Shown here in pieces: positions 16,086 through 23,534 of a DNA stretch of 54,095 nt (the first letter of the stretch is position 1; every line of letters begins with the position of its first letter). The DNA lies in the NCBI GenBank assembly GCA_024400545.1, contig JAKSMO010000010.1, forward strand, positions 1 to 54,095. Reading direction: 5' to 3'. Source of the stretch: Bacteroidales bacterium. GTDB taxonomy: Bacteria > Bacteroidota > Bacteroidia > Bacteroidales > P3. Under the pieces are notes generated by a model. It made no database searches. It saw only the letters and a program-made list of their open reading frames with translations, and had not been told where the DNA came from. A program made the translations under genes and the position numbers.

Positions 16086-17036
16086 ATGGACAACAACTTT
16101 TTGAAGAGTGAAATCATTCGTTTGAAAAAGGAAAAGAACGCTGTGATTTTGGGTCACTACTATCAGCGCGACGAGATTCAGGAACTGTCGGACTATATTG
16201 GCGACAGTCTGGCCCTGGCTCAGCGTGCCCAGGATTGCGACAACGATATTATTGTTTTCTGCGGAGTGCATTTCATGGCCGAAACTGCCAAGATTCTTAA
16301 TCCTTCGCGTAAAGTGCTTCTGCCCGACATGAATGCGAGCTGCTCGTTGGCCGAGTCTTGTCCTGCCGAGGCCTTTGCTGAGTTTAAGGCCCAGCATCCC
16401 GACCACATGGTGATTTCATACGTCAACTGCTCGGCCGAGATCAAGGCGCTTAGCGATTTGATTTGTACTTCGGGCAATGCCGAAAAGTTGGTGCGCTCGT
16501 TGCCTGAAGATCAGAAGATTATCTTTGCTCCCGATAAGAATTTGGGTGGATATATCAATGCCGTGACTGGACGTAACATGTTGTTGTGGAATGGTGTATG
16601 CACTGTTCATGATGCTTTGCATGCCGAAAGTGTGTTGAAACTGAGGGCAGAGCATCCCGATGCTGCAGTGATTGCGCACCCCGAGTGCAATAGTGCTCTG
16701 CTGCAGGTTTCGGATTTTGTGGGCAGCACCAAGGCTATGCTCAACTATATTAAAACGTCGGGCAAGAAAAAGTTTATCGTTGCCACCGAAACGGGCATTC
16801 TTTATGAAATGCGCAAGGAAAACCCCGACAAAGAATTTGTGGTTGTTCCTTCGGGCGATGGTTGCTGCAGTTGTGCCGATTGTGCTCATATGAAGCTCAA
16901 CACACTGGAAAAACTGTACAATTGCTTAAAGGATGAAACTCCCGAGATTGTTATGTCGGCCGAGCTGATTGAAAAGGCAAAGAAACCTATTGTGCGCATG
17001 CTTGATATGTCGAAGCAGTTGGGTATTATTAAATAA
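16086..17036 (+). CDS. nadA: Quinolinate synthase
   Basis: 316 residues. NadA binds a [4Fe-4S] cluster through three cysteines; here the regions are CGVHFMAETAK (Cys59), WNGVCTVHD, and the C-terminal GDGCCSCADCAHMK. LGHYYQRDEIQELSDYIGDS at the N-terminus is a family signature. It condenses iminoaspartate with dihydroxyacetone phosphate to quinolinate in de novo NAD synthesis. Its stop codon overlaps the next start by 1 nt (TAATG), indicating coupling with the YbaK-family gene. Confidence 0.97.
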   Translation: MDNNFLKSEIIRLKKEKNAVILGHYYQRDEIQELSDYIGDSLALAQRAQDCDNDIIVFCGVHFMAETAKILNPSRKVLLPDMNASCSLAESCPAEAFAEFKAQHPDHMVISYVNCSAEIKALSDLICTSGNAEKLVRSLPEDQKIIFAPDKNLGGYINAVTGRNMLLWNGVCTVHDALHAESVLKLRAEHPDAAVIAHPECNSALLQVSDFVGSTKAMLNYIKTSGKKKFIVATETGILYEMRKENPDKEFVVVPSGDGCCSCADCAHMKLNTLEKLYNCLKDETPEIVMSAELIEKAKKPIVRMLDMSKQLGIIK

Positions 17037-17554
17037 TGCGCGGACAAGAACAGGTATATAAGTATTTGGCCGAGCAGGGTATAACGTTTGACTACTACGA
17101 ACACCCTGAGGCTCCCACGATAGAGATTGCGTCGCAATATTATCGTGGCGAGGGCACCACATTGTGCAAAAACCTCTTTTTCCGCAATCATAAGGGCAAT
17201 AAGCACTATCTTGTGATTATGGACTCGCGCCACGACTTGGATATCCACGATTTGGAACACCGCTTGCATCAGGGAAAGTTGTCGTTTGCCTCGGCCGAAC
17301 GGATGATGAAATATCTGGGAGTAAAGCCAGGTTCGGTGTCGTTGTTTACTTTGGTGAACGATGCCGAGCATGAGGTGATACTGTTTGTGGATAATGAACT
17401 GCGCAAGGCTGAGCGAGTGAGTTTTCATCCCAACGACAATACTGCTTCGCTTGTGATCAGTAATGCCGACATGATGAAATTTGTGGAGACGATAGGCAAC
17501 GCATACCAGTTTTTAGATCTTTACGAAACCGAAAATAAACCTGTTGATAACTAG
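17036..17554 (+). CDS. YbaK/EbsC-family aminoacyl-tRNA deacylase (prolyl-tRNA synthetase-associated domain)
   Basis: 172 residues. Segments HPEAPTIEIA, CKNLFFRNHKGNKHYLVIMDS, LSFASAERMMKYLGVKPGSVSLFTL and ILFVDNEL follow the order seen in the YbaK/ProX editing fold, a small domain that removes misacylated amino acids such as Ala from tRNA-Pro. The FRNHKGNKHYLVI strand with its lysine is a typical active-site region. Overlaps nadA by 1 nt. Substrate specificity cannot be read from the sequence. Confidence 0.85.
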   Translation: MRGQEQVYKYLAEQGITFDYYEHPEAPTIEIASQYYRGEGTTLCKNLFFRNHKGNKHYLVIMDSRHDLDIHDLEHRLHQGKLSFASAERMMKYLGVKPGSVSLFTLVNDAEHEVILFVDNELRKAERVSFHPNDNTASLVISNADMMKFVETIGNAYQFLDLYETENKPVDN

Positions 17555-17604
17555 TGGGGTGGGGGAGATAGCCTGTTGAAAACCAGGTTAGAAATTGTTG
17601 ATAA
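17542..17604 (-). promoter_or_regulatory. Two further DnaA-box-like sites
   Basis: TTATCAACA on the minus strand at 17542-17550 (over the end of the YbaK-family gene) and 17596-17604, about 14 nt upstream of the parS site. Confidence 0.4.
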
Positions 17605-17616
17605 CTTAAAAAAATA

Positions 17617-18495
17617 ATGTTTCACGTGAAACAATTGGAATATAAAGTTACAGAACAAAAAGAGTTGATGGCATTTTTGATGGAAAAGATGCCTGATACG
17701 AGTCGTACCAAAGTGAAAGACTATTTGGCACACAATGTTTGTGTGGATGGTCGTAGGGTGAGCCAGTTTAATTACCCCCTCATGCCCGGCATGGTGGTGA
17801 GTATTGAAAAGGCTAGTTACAAAGAGCGAATGAAACCTCGTAATTTGGACATTGTGTATGAGGACGACTTCTTGTTGGTGGTGAATAAGCATGAAGGTTT
17901 GTTGTCGAATAGCAAGAAACCCAACGAAACCACAGTTATCACAGTTCTTAACCGATATCTGCATCTCTCGCACCAAAAGTGCAACGCCCATATTGTGCAT
18001 CGTTTGGACCGCGACACTTCTGGACTGATGGTTGTTTCGAAATCGAAGCAGGTATCGCAGGCTTTTGAGGCCGACTGGAAGGGTTTGGTGAACGACCGCG
18101 CCTATGTGGCTGTGGCTTGGGGTAAGTTGGAACCTGCCGAAGGCACCATTAAATCGTGGCTTACCGATGGCGAATACTGTGTGCTTTCATCGCCCACCGA
18201 TAATGGCGGCAAATTGGCTATAACCAACTACAGGGTGGTGAAAACCAGCCGCCGATACTCGTTGGTGGAACTGCGTTTGGATACCGGTCGTCGCAACCAG
18301 ATTCGTGTACATCTGCGCGAAGAGCAGCATCCGGTGGTGCACGATCCAATGTATGGCTACAAAGACGATGTTTCGCCCATCAACCGTTTGGCCCTGCATG
18401 CTTTTCGTTTGGGTTTCACCCATCCTATTACGGGTAAGCACCTCACTTTCGAGACACCTTATCCTACTTCGTTTATGAAATTAATGGAGTTGTAA
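17617..18495 (+). CDS. RluA-family pseudouridine synthase
   Basis: 292 residues. An N-terminal S4-like RNA-binding domain (FLMEKMPDTSRTKVKDYLAHNVCVDGR) is followed by the catalytic domain with HRLDRDTSG, whose Asp is the nucleophile. It converts uridine to pseudouridine in rRNA or tRNA; the position modified cannot be told. The first codons after the ATG at 17617 (TTT CAC GTG AAA CA) are part of a perfect parS palindrome, so the N-terminus FHVKQ is fixed by a DNA site. The ATG at 17668 would be an alternative start downstream of parS. Confidence 0.93.
   Translation: MFHVKQLEYKVTEQKELMAFLMEKMPDTSRTKVKDYLAHNVCVDGRRVSQFNYPLMPGMVVSIEKASYKERMKPRNLDIVYEDDFLLVVNKHEGLLSNSKKPNETTVITVLNRYLHLSHQKCNAHIVHRLDRDTSGLMVVSKSKQVSQAFEADWKGLVNDRAYVAVAWGKLEPAEGTIKSWLTDGEYCVLSSPTDNGGKLAITNYRVVKTSRRYSLVELRLDTGRRNQIRVHLREEQHPVVHDPMYGYKDDVSPINRLALHAFRLGFTHPITGKHLTFETPYPTSFMKLMEL
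17618..17633. promoter_or_regulatory. parS centromere site (ParB binding)
   Basis: TGTTTCACGTGAAACA is a perfect 16-bp match to the bacterial parS consensus. Chromosomal parS sites normally cluster near oriC, and this one lies about 2.2 kb from the DnaA-box cluster. It overlaps the start codon of the pseudouridine synthase gene. Confidence 0.9.
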
Positions 18496-18544
18496 ATAAT
18501 AATAAAACCCTTACGTGGGCGTTGTAAATATAAGTTTAGAAAAT

Positions 18545-19273
18545 ATGAAAATAAATGCTTTTGCCATATTGCTGATGTTGGTTGGCGCACTTTCGTTGAA
18601 AGTGAGCGCTCAGTGGGTGCCTTATTATCCTGGCACGATGTATCGTGTGGATGTGGATGACACTATCACCGACCCCGACCATTGGCAGTTGCAGTTGCCC
18701 AAATATGAGCCGCATCTCTCGGTCAGTACAGGCTTTTTTGGCACAGACTTTGGCGATAATCGGCTCTATACCTCGGTAGCTCCGTCGCTCATAGTGCGGC
18801 CTAACAGCAAATGGACACTGATGGGTGGTTTCCGCATCACTACCGATATGGGCTTGAACAGCCACTATATTATCGACAATGCTAATCCGAGCTATGCCCC
18901 CTACAAGCGTAATGGTGGCACGGGTCTGGTGTCGGCTGGCGTGGCAGCACAGTATCAGGTGAACGACAACATTTGGTTGGCTGGTTCCATCTATCACATG
19001 ACTGGCACTTACGCCCCGCTGTATTTTGGCAACGGCAATGTGTTTGATGTTTCGTGCACCGCCATTTCGGCCGAGGCTGCGTTCCGTTTTGCCAACAACA
19101 ACTTGCTCCATATAGCTTTCACTTATATCAACGACCAGAATGGCACCATGCCCTACATGATGCATGACGCTTGGATGCACTGTGTAGGTTTTGGCGGATA
19201 TGGCATGTATACCAATCCTTGCTATCATCACATCAATCCCACGAGTTCTTATCTTATGCCTATGTGCTATTGA
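18545..19273 (+). CDS. Secreted, probable outer-membrane beta-barrel protein
   Basis: 242 residues from the ATG at 18545, chosen because a signal peptide follows directly (KINAFAILLMLVGALSLKVSAQ). The mature part alternates short strands rich in aromatic and small residues (LSVSTGFFGTDFGDNRLYTS, SKWTLMGGFRI, GLVSAGVAAQYQVNDNIWLAGSIYH), typical of barrel strands. There is no C-terminal sorting domain. Family unknown to me; it stands alone between the pseudouridine synthase and DUF4290 genes. Confidence 0.7.
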   Translation: MKINAFAILLMLVGALSLKVSAQWVPYYPGTMYRVDVDDTITDPDHWQLQLPKYEPHLSVSTGFFGTDFGDNRLYTSVAPSLIVRPNSKWTLMGGFRITTDMGLNSHYIIDNANPSYAPYKRNGGTGLVSAGVAAQYQVNDNIWLAGSIYHMTGTYAPLYFGNGNVFDVSCTAISAEAAFRFANNNLLHIAFTYINDQNGTMPYMMHDAWMHCVGFGGYGMYTNPCYHHINPTSSYLMPMCY

Positions 19274-19313
19274 TAGGATTACAAGTGTAACATCTAGATT
19301 GAAAAATTGTAAA

Positions 19314-19925
19314 ATGGAATATAATACTCAGCGAAATCAACTCAAAATCACCGACTACGGTCGCAACATATATAAACTTATCGAATATGTGAAGACTGTG
19401 GAAGATCGTGAGAAAAGAAGCCAAATGGCTTCAGCCATAGTGGATATCATGGCCAATATTAGTCAGGAACCTAAAGAAGGCGAAGATTACAAGCGTAAAT
19501 TCTGGGTGCATTTGATGATTTTGGCCGATTGGGATTTGGATGTAGATAAGCCCTATGATATTTCGCAAGAGGAAAACGAGAAATTCACTCCTCGTCCTTT
19601 GTCGTTCAAGAAGTCGCGTCCTCGTTTTCGTCACTATGGTGCCATTATGGAAAACATGATTAAGACCGTGTCGGATTATCCCGAGGGTGAGGAACGCCAA
19701 GAATTGGTGGGTTTGATGGCTCATGCCATGAAACGCGACTATTTGTTGTGGAATCGCGATACTGTGAAAGATAATCTGATTTCGGAACAGATGCAGATTA
19801 TCTCCGACAATAAGCTTAGTGTGCCCGACGATTTTGAGTATTACGATTTTCGCGACTATCTGAAGGGCACTTCCGACGAGCGTAGGCCCAATGGCACCCG
19901 CAAAAAGAAAAAGAAGAAAAAGTAA
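19314..19925 (+). CDS. DUF4290 family protein
   Basis: 203 residues from the ATG at 19314; the frame is open further upstream but begins inside the preceding gene. MEYNTQRNQLKITDYGRNIYKLIEYV and the RFRHYGAIMENMI segment are typical of DUF4290, a Bacteroidota-specific family found immediately upstream of murA. The tail is a run of lysines, suggesting nucleic-acid or ribosome contact. Function unknown. 12 nt upstream of murA, so co-transcribed. Confidence 0.88.
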   Translation: MEYNTQRNQLKITDYGRNIYKLIEYVKTVEDREKRSQMASAIVDIMANISQEPKEGEDYKRKFWVHLMILADWDLDVDKPYDISQEENEKFTPRPLSFKKSRPRFRHYGAIMENMIKTVSDYPEGEERQELVGLMAHAMKRDYLLWNRDTVKDNLISEQMQIISDNKLSVPDDFEYYDFRDYLKGTSDERRPNGTRKKKKKKK

Positions 19926-19937
19926 TTTTGGAATAAT

Positions 19938-21263
19938 ATGTCATCATTCGAAATAACTGGCGGTTATCGTCTCAGTGGCGAGATTCATCCTCAGGGAGCT
20001 AAAAATGAAGCTCTCCAGGTGATTTGTGCCGTGTTGCTTACAGGCGAGAAGGTTGTGATAAGCAATGTTCCCGACATTCGCGATGTGAACAAGCTCATCA
20101 GCCTTTTGCAGTTGCTGGGTGTGAAGGTGCGCCGTTTGAACGACGATAGCCTTCTCCTCACCGAAGGTCGCACCTATGAGTTTCAGGCCGATGACATTGA
20201 CCTTTCTGTTTTGCGTAGCGAGGAATTCTCTCAGCAGGCCACGGCTTTGCGCGGCTCTATCATGGTGGTGGGTCCTCTGCTGGCCCGTTTTGGGCAGGCA
20301 CTTGTTCCTCAGCCTGGTGGCGACAAGATTGGTCGTCGTCGTTTAGACACTCATTTTCTGGGTATGGAAAAACTGGGAGCCACGGTGACTTATTGTCGGG
20401 GCGGTTATGAGGTTATGGCGTCGAAATTGGAAGGTTGCTATATGCTGCTCGACGAGGCTTCTGTGACGGGCACGGCCAATATCATTATGGCTGCCGTGAT
20501 GGCACAGGGCAACACAACTATTATGAATGCAGCCTGCGAGCCTTATGTTTATCAGCTGTGTCATATGCTCAACAACATGGGTGCCAAGATTTCGGGCGTG
20601 GGGTCGAACCTGCTTACCATTCAGGGCGTGAGCGAACTGCATGGCTGCGAGCATCGACTGCTGCCCGATATGATTGAGGTGGGTTCGTTTATTGGCATGG
20701 CTGCCATGACTCAGGGCGACCTTACCATTCGCAATGTGGGCATTCAGCATTTGGGTCTTATTCCCCAGGTGTTTCGTCGTTTGGGTATTGAGGTGTGGCA
20801 AAAAGGCGATGATTTGTATATCCCTTCGCAAGACCACTACGAGATAGAGCGTTTTATGGATGGTTCCATAATGACTATAGCCGATGCTCCGTGGCCTGGT
20901 TTCACCCCCGACCTCATCAGTATAGCCCTTGTGGTGGCCACTCAGGCCAGAGGCAGTGTGCTGATTCATCAAAAGATGTTTGAGAGCCGCCTGTTCTTTG
21001 TGGATAAGCTTATTGATATGGGTGCACAGATAATTTTGTGTGATCCGCATCGTGCCACGGTTATAGGTCTCGACCAGCAACACCGGCTGCGAGGCGTGCG
21101 CATGTCGTCGCCCGACATACGTGCGGGTGTGGCATTGCTTATTGCCGCTCTTTCGGCCGACGGTGTAAGCCGGATAGAAAATATTGAGCAGATTGATCGC
21201 GGATATCAACATATTGATGAGCGTTTGCGTATGCTCGGTGCACAAATTAAACGTATTGATTAA
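19938..21263 (+). CDS. murA: UDP-N-acetylglucosamine 1-carboxyvinyltransferase
   Basis: 441 residues, two-lobed EPT fold. The substrate lysine motif AKNEA lies at residues 21-25, and the loop PGGDKIGRRRLDTH at 126-139 is where E. coli has PGGCTIG with catalytic Cys115. Here the position is Asp129. Cys-to-Asp at this site is known to keep activity while removing the fosfomycin target, so intrinsic fosfomycin resistance is expected. It adds enolpyruvate from PEP to UDP-GlcNAc, the first committed step of peptidoglycan synthesis. Cytosolic. Confidence 0.96.
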   Translation: MSSFEITGGYRLSGEIHPQGAKNEALQVICAVLLTGEKVVISNVPDIRDVNKLISLLQLLGVKVRRLNDDSLLLTEGRTYEFQADDIDLSVLRSEEFSQQATALRGSIMVVGPLLARFGQALVPQPGGDKIGRRRLDTHFLGMEKLGATVTYCRGGYEVMASKLEGCYMLLDEASVTGTANIIMAAVMAQGNTTIMNAACEPYVYQLCHMLNNMGAKISGVGSNLLTIQGVSELHGCEHRLLPDMIEVGSFIGMAAMTQGDLTIRNVGIQHLGLIPQVFRRLGIEVWQKGDDLYIPSQDHYEIERFMDGSIMTIADAPWPGFTPDLISIALVVATQARGSVLIHQKMFESRLFFVDKLIDMGAQIILCDPHRATVIGLDQQHRLRGVRMSSPDIRAGVALLIAALSADGVSRIENIEQIDRGYQHIDERLRMLGAQIKRID

Positions 21264-21284
21264 TAATTGTAATATATATATATT

Positions 21285-22067
21285 ATGTTTGGTTTCTTCA
21301 AAAAGTATCATAAAAAACCTCGTCCCATATATGAGGCATTGGGCACAGACATTCATTGCCACCTGTTGCCTAATGTGGATGATGGCTCAAAATCAGCAGT
21401 CGAATCGGCCACGTATCTGGGCATTATGAAAGAAGCTGGTTTTAGCAATATCATTCTCACTCCCCATTTCCAGGATAGGAACTATACTAATGTGGAAGAG
21501 GATATCCTTAATCGTTTCGAAACATTTAAAAAAGATGTTGAGAAATATCCTACGCCCAATCTGGTGGGTGTGGCAGGCGAATATCGTTTTGATACAAAGT
21601 TTCGTCAGCGCGTGAAGGATCGCAAATTCCTTTTCATCAATGATAAATTCCTGCTTTTCGAGCTGAATATGGGAACGGAAATAATAGGTGTTGAAGAGGT
21701 GCTTTTCGAAATCCAGACCGACGATGTGCTGCGCGACAAAGATATCATCCTTGCCCACCCCGAGCGGTACAATTATTATAGTTCTCATGCCAAGACATTG
21801 GAGCGCCTAAAGGATATGGGCATTTATTTTCAGGTCAATATCCTTTCGCTCAGCGGCTTCTATGGCGAGTCGGAACGCAAAAAAGGTTTTGAGATGATTA
21901 ATAATGGCTGGGTTGAGTTTTTGGGCACAGATCTGCACACCAATCTCTATTCCCAAGCCTTAATCGACAGCACTTACGACAAGGATATTGAGAAGTTGCT
22001 CAACAAGCACACTTTTTACAACAATCGTGTTCTCGACCCCGTATTCACTATATCAAATAAAATCTAA
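21285..22067 (+). CDS. CpsB/YwqE-type tyrosine-protein phosphatase (PHP fold)
   Basis: 260 residues. TDIHCHLLPNVDDG at residues 21-34 is the PHP metal site of CpsB/CapC/YwqE manganese-dependent phosphotyrosine phosphatases. LTPHFQDRNYTN, ILAHPERYNYY and LGTDLHTN are the remaining conserved metal-binding segments. The family dephosphorylates tyrosine kinases that control capsule or exopolysaccharide export. No kinase or polysaccharide genes are adjacent, so a stand-alone regulatory role is likely. Confidence 0.92.
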   Translation: MFGFFKKYHKKPRPIYEALGTDIHCHLLPNVDDGSKSAVESATYLGIMKEAGFSNIILTPHFQDRNYTNVEEDILNRFETFKKDVEKYPTPNLVGVAGEYRFDTKFRQRVKDRKFLFINDKFLLFELNMGTEIIGVEEVLFEIQTDDVLRDKDIILAHPERYNYYSSHAKTLERLKDMGIYFQVNILSLSGFYGESERKKGFEMINNGWVEFLGTDLHTNLYSQALIDSTYDKDIEKLLNKHTFYNNRVLDPVFTISNKI

Positions 22068-22087
22068 TCTCCTACAATAATATTAAT

Positions 22088-23443
22088 ATGAATAGTCTTA
22101 ACGCAATATCCCCCATCGACGGTCGCTACCGCTCTAAAGTTGAATCATTGGCAGGCTACTTCTCCGAAGGTGCCCTTATTCGTTATCGTGTGCGTGTCGA
22201 AATAGAGTATTTCATTGCTTTGGGCAATGTGGCCCAGCTGCCTTTGCACGATCTTTTTGCCCAGCGTCCTCAGCTTGCCGAGCAGCTGCGCGACATTTAT
22301 CGCAATTTCACCGACGACAATGCCCTTGAGATTAAAGAGATAGAAAAAACTACCAACCATGATGTGAAAGCTGTTGAGTATTTTATCAAACGTCGTTTTG
22401 ATGAGATGGATCTGCAGTCCTACAAGGAGTTTATCCATTTTGGTCTCACTTCGCAGGATATCAACAACACTTCGGTGCCACTTTCCATCAAAGAGTGTCA
22501 CGAGCAGGTTTTGATGCCTCAGTATCAAGCAATTCTTGATATCCTTGAAGAGAGAGCTCGCGAATGGAACGATGTGCCTATGTTGGCTCACACCCATGGT
22601 CAGCCTGCTTCTCCCACCTCGTTGGGCAAAGAGATTATGGTGTTTGCCTATCGTATGTGTCGTCAGATGGATTATTTTGCCCAGATTCCTTTCTCGGCCA
22701 AATTTGGTGGCGCTACCGGCAATTTCAATGCCCATCTTGTAGCTTATCCCGATGTTGACTGGCGCAGCTTTGGCAATGATTTTGTTGCCAATCATCTGGG
22801 TCTTGAGCGTTTGCAGTACACCACTCAGATTGAGAACTACGACAATATGGCCGCATATTTCGACAATTGCAAGCGTATCAATGTCATCCTTATCGATTTC
22901 TGCCGTGATATCTGGACCTATGTTTCGATGGAGTATTTCAAGCAGAAAATCAAGGCTGGTGAGGTTGGTTCTTCCGCTATGCCCCACAAGGTTAATCCTA
23001 TCGACTTTGAGAATGCCGAAGGTAATTTGGGTCTGGCCAACGCTATCTTTGAACATCTCAGCCATAAATTGCCTATTTCCCGTATGCAGCGCGACTTGAC
23101 CGACTCTACTGTCAGCCGCAATGTTGGTGTGCCTGTGGCCCACACGCTTATTTCTTTGGCATCGCTCCAGAAAGGCATGGGCAAGCTTCTGCTCAATGAG
23201 CAGGCTTTCTACAACGATTTGGAGAACAACTGGGCCGTGGTGGCTGAAGCTATCCAAACGATTCTCCGTTCGGTGGGCTATCCCAACCCCTACGAGGCAT
23301 TGAAACAGCTTACCCGCACCAACGAGAAGGTTACAGCTCAAACTATTTCCGACTTTGTTGGCACGCTTGATGTTGACGATTCCGTGAAGGATCGCATCCG
23401 TCGCATCACTCCGCACAACTATCTCGGTTATAAAGCTTTCTAA
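22088..23443 (+). CDS. purB: Adenylosuccinate lyase
   Basis: 451 residues, fumarase/aspartase superfamily. AISPIDGRYRSK at the N-terminus is characteristic of PurB, THGQPASPTSLGKE carries the active-site His, and GSSAMPHKVNPIDFENAEG is the superfamily signature loop. It catalyses two steps of purine synthesis, release of fumarate from SAICAR and from adenylosuccinate. A 12-bp stem hairpin element follows the stop. Confidence 0.97.
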   Translation: MNSLNAISPIDGRYRSKVESLAGYFSEGALIRYRVRVEIEYFIALGNVAQLPLHDLFAQRPQLAEQLRDIYRNFTDDNALEIKEIEKTTNHDVKAVEYFIKRRFDEMDLQSYKEFIHFGLTSQDINNTSVPLSIKECHEQVLMPQYQAILDILEERAREWNDVPMLAHTHGQPASPTSLGKEIMVFAYRMCRQMDYFAQIPFSAKFGGATGNFNAHLVAYPDVDWRSFGNDFVANHLGLERLQYTTQIENYDNMAAYFDNCKRINVILIDFCRDIWTYVSMEYFKQKIKAGEVGSSAMPHKVNPIDFENAEGNLGLANAIFEHLSHKLPISRMQRDLTDSTVSRNVGVPVAHTLISLASLQKGMGKLLLNEQAFYNDLENNWAVVAEAIQTILRSVGYPNPYEALKQLTRTNEKVTAQTISDFVGTLDVDDSVKDRIRRITPHNYLGYKAF

Positions 23444-23460
23444 TAGAGTATAATAAACTT

Positions 23461-23514
23461 AAGATTTAAGAGTATGGCAGCTGCCGACACAGCATCAGCC
23501 TGCTCTTAAATCTT
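23461..23514. repeat. Hairpin-forming intergenic element, possible terminator
   Basis: Perfect 12-bp inverted arms AAGATTTAAGAG (23461-23472) and CTCTTAAATCTT (23503-23514) around a 30-nt core, followed by a short T run. The same arm sequence recurs in the lptB-kdsD spacer (36.7-36.9 kb), so this is a dispersed element that may also end purB transcription. Confidence 0.6.
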
Positions 23515-23534
23515 TAGTTTTAAAACATTATTCC

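Noticed and set aside
4149-17567. G-rich decamer as KOPS (GGGNAGGG) signals
   Set aside because: Orientation is not consistent with pointing away from the candidate origin on both sides; kept only as an unexplained over-represented word.
20343-21362. 339-codon minus-strand frame over murA
   Set aside because: Shadow of murA; no signature of a protein family.
22145-23416. 423-codon open frame antisense to purB
   Set aside because: Opposite strand of a confidently identified gene; the composition is the mirror of purB codons, with no motif of its own.
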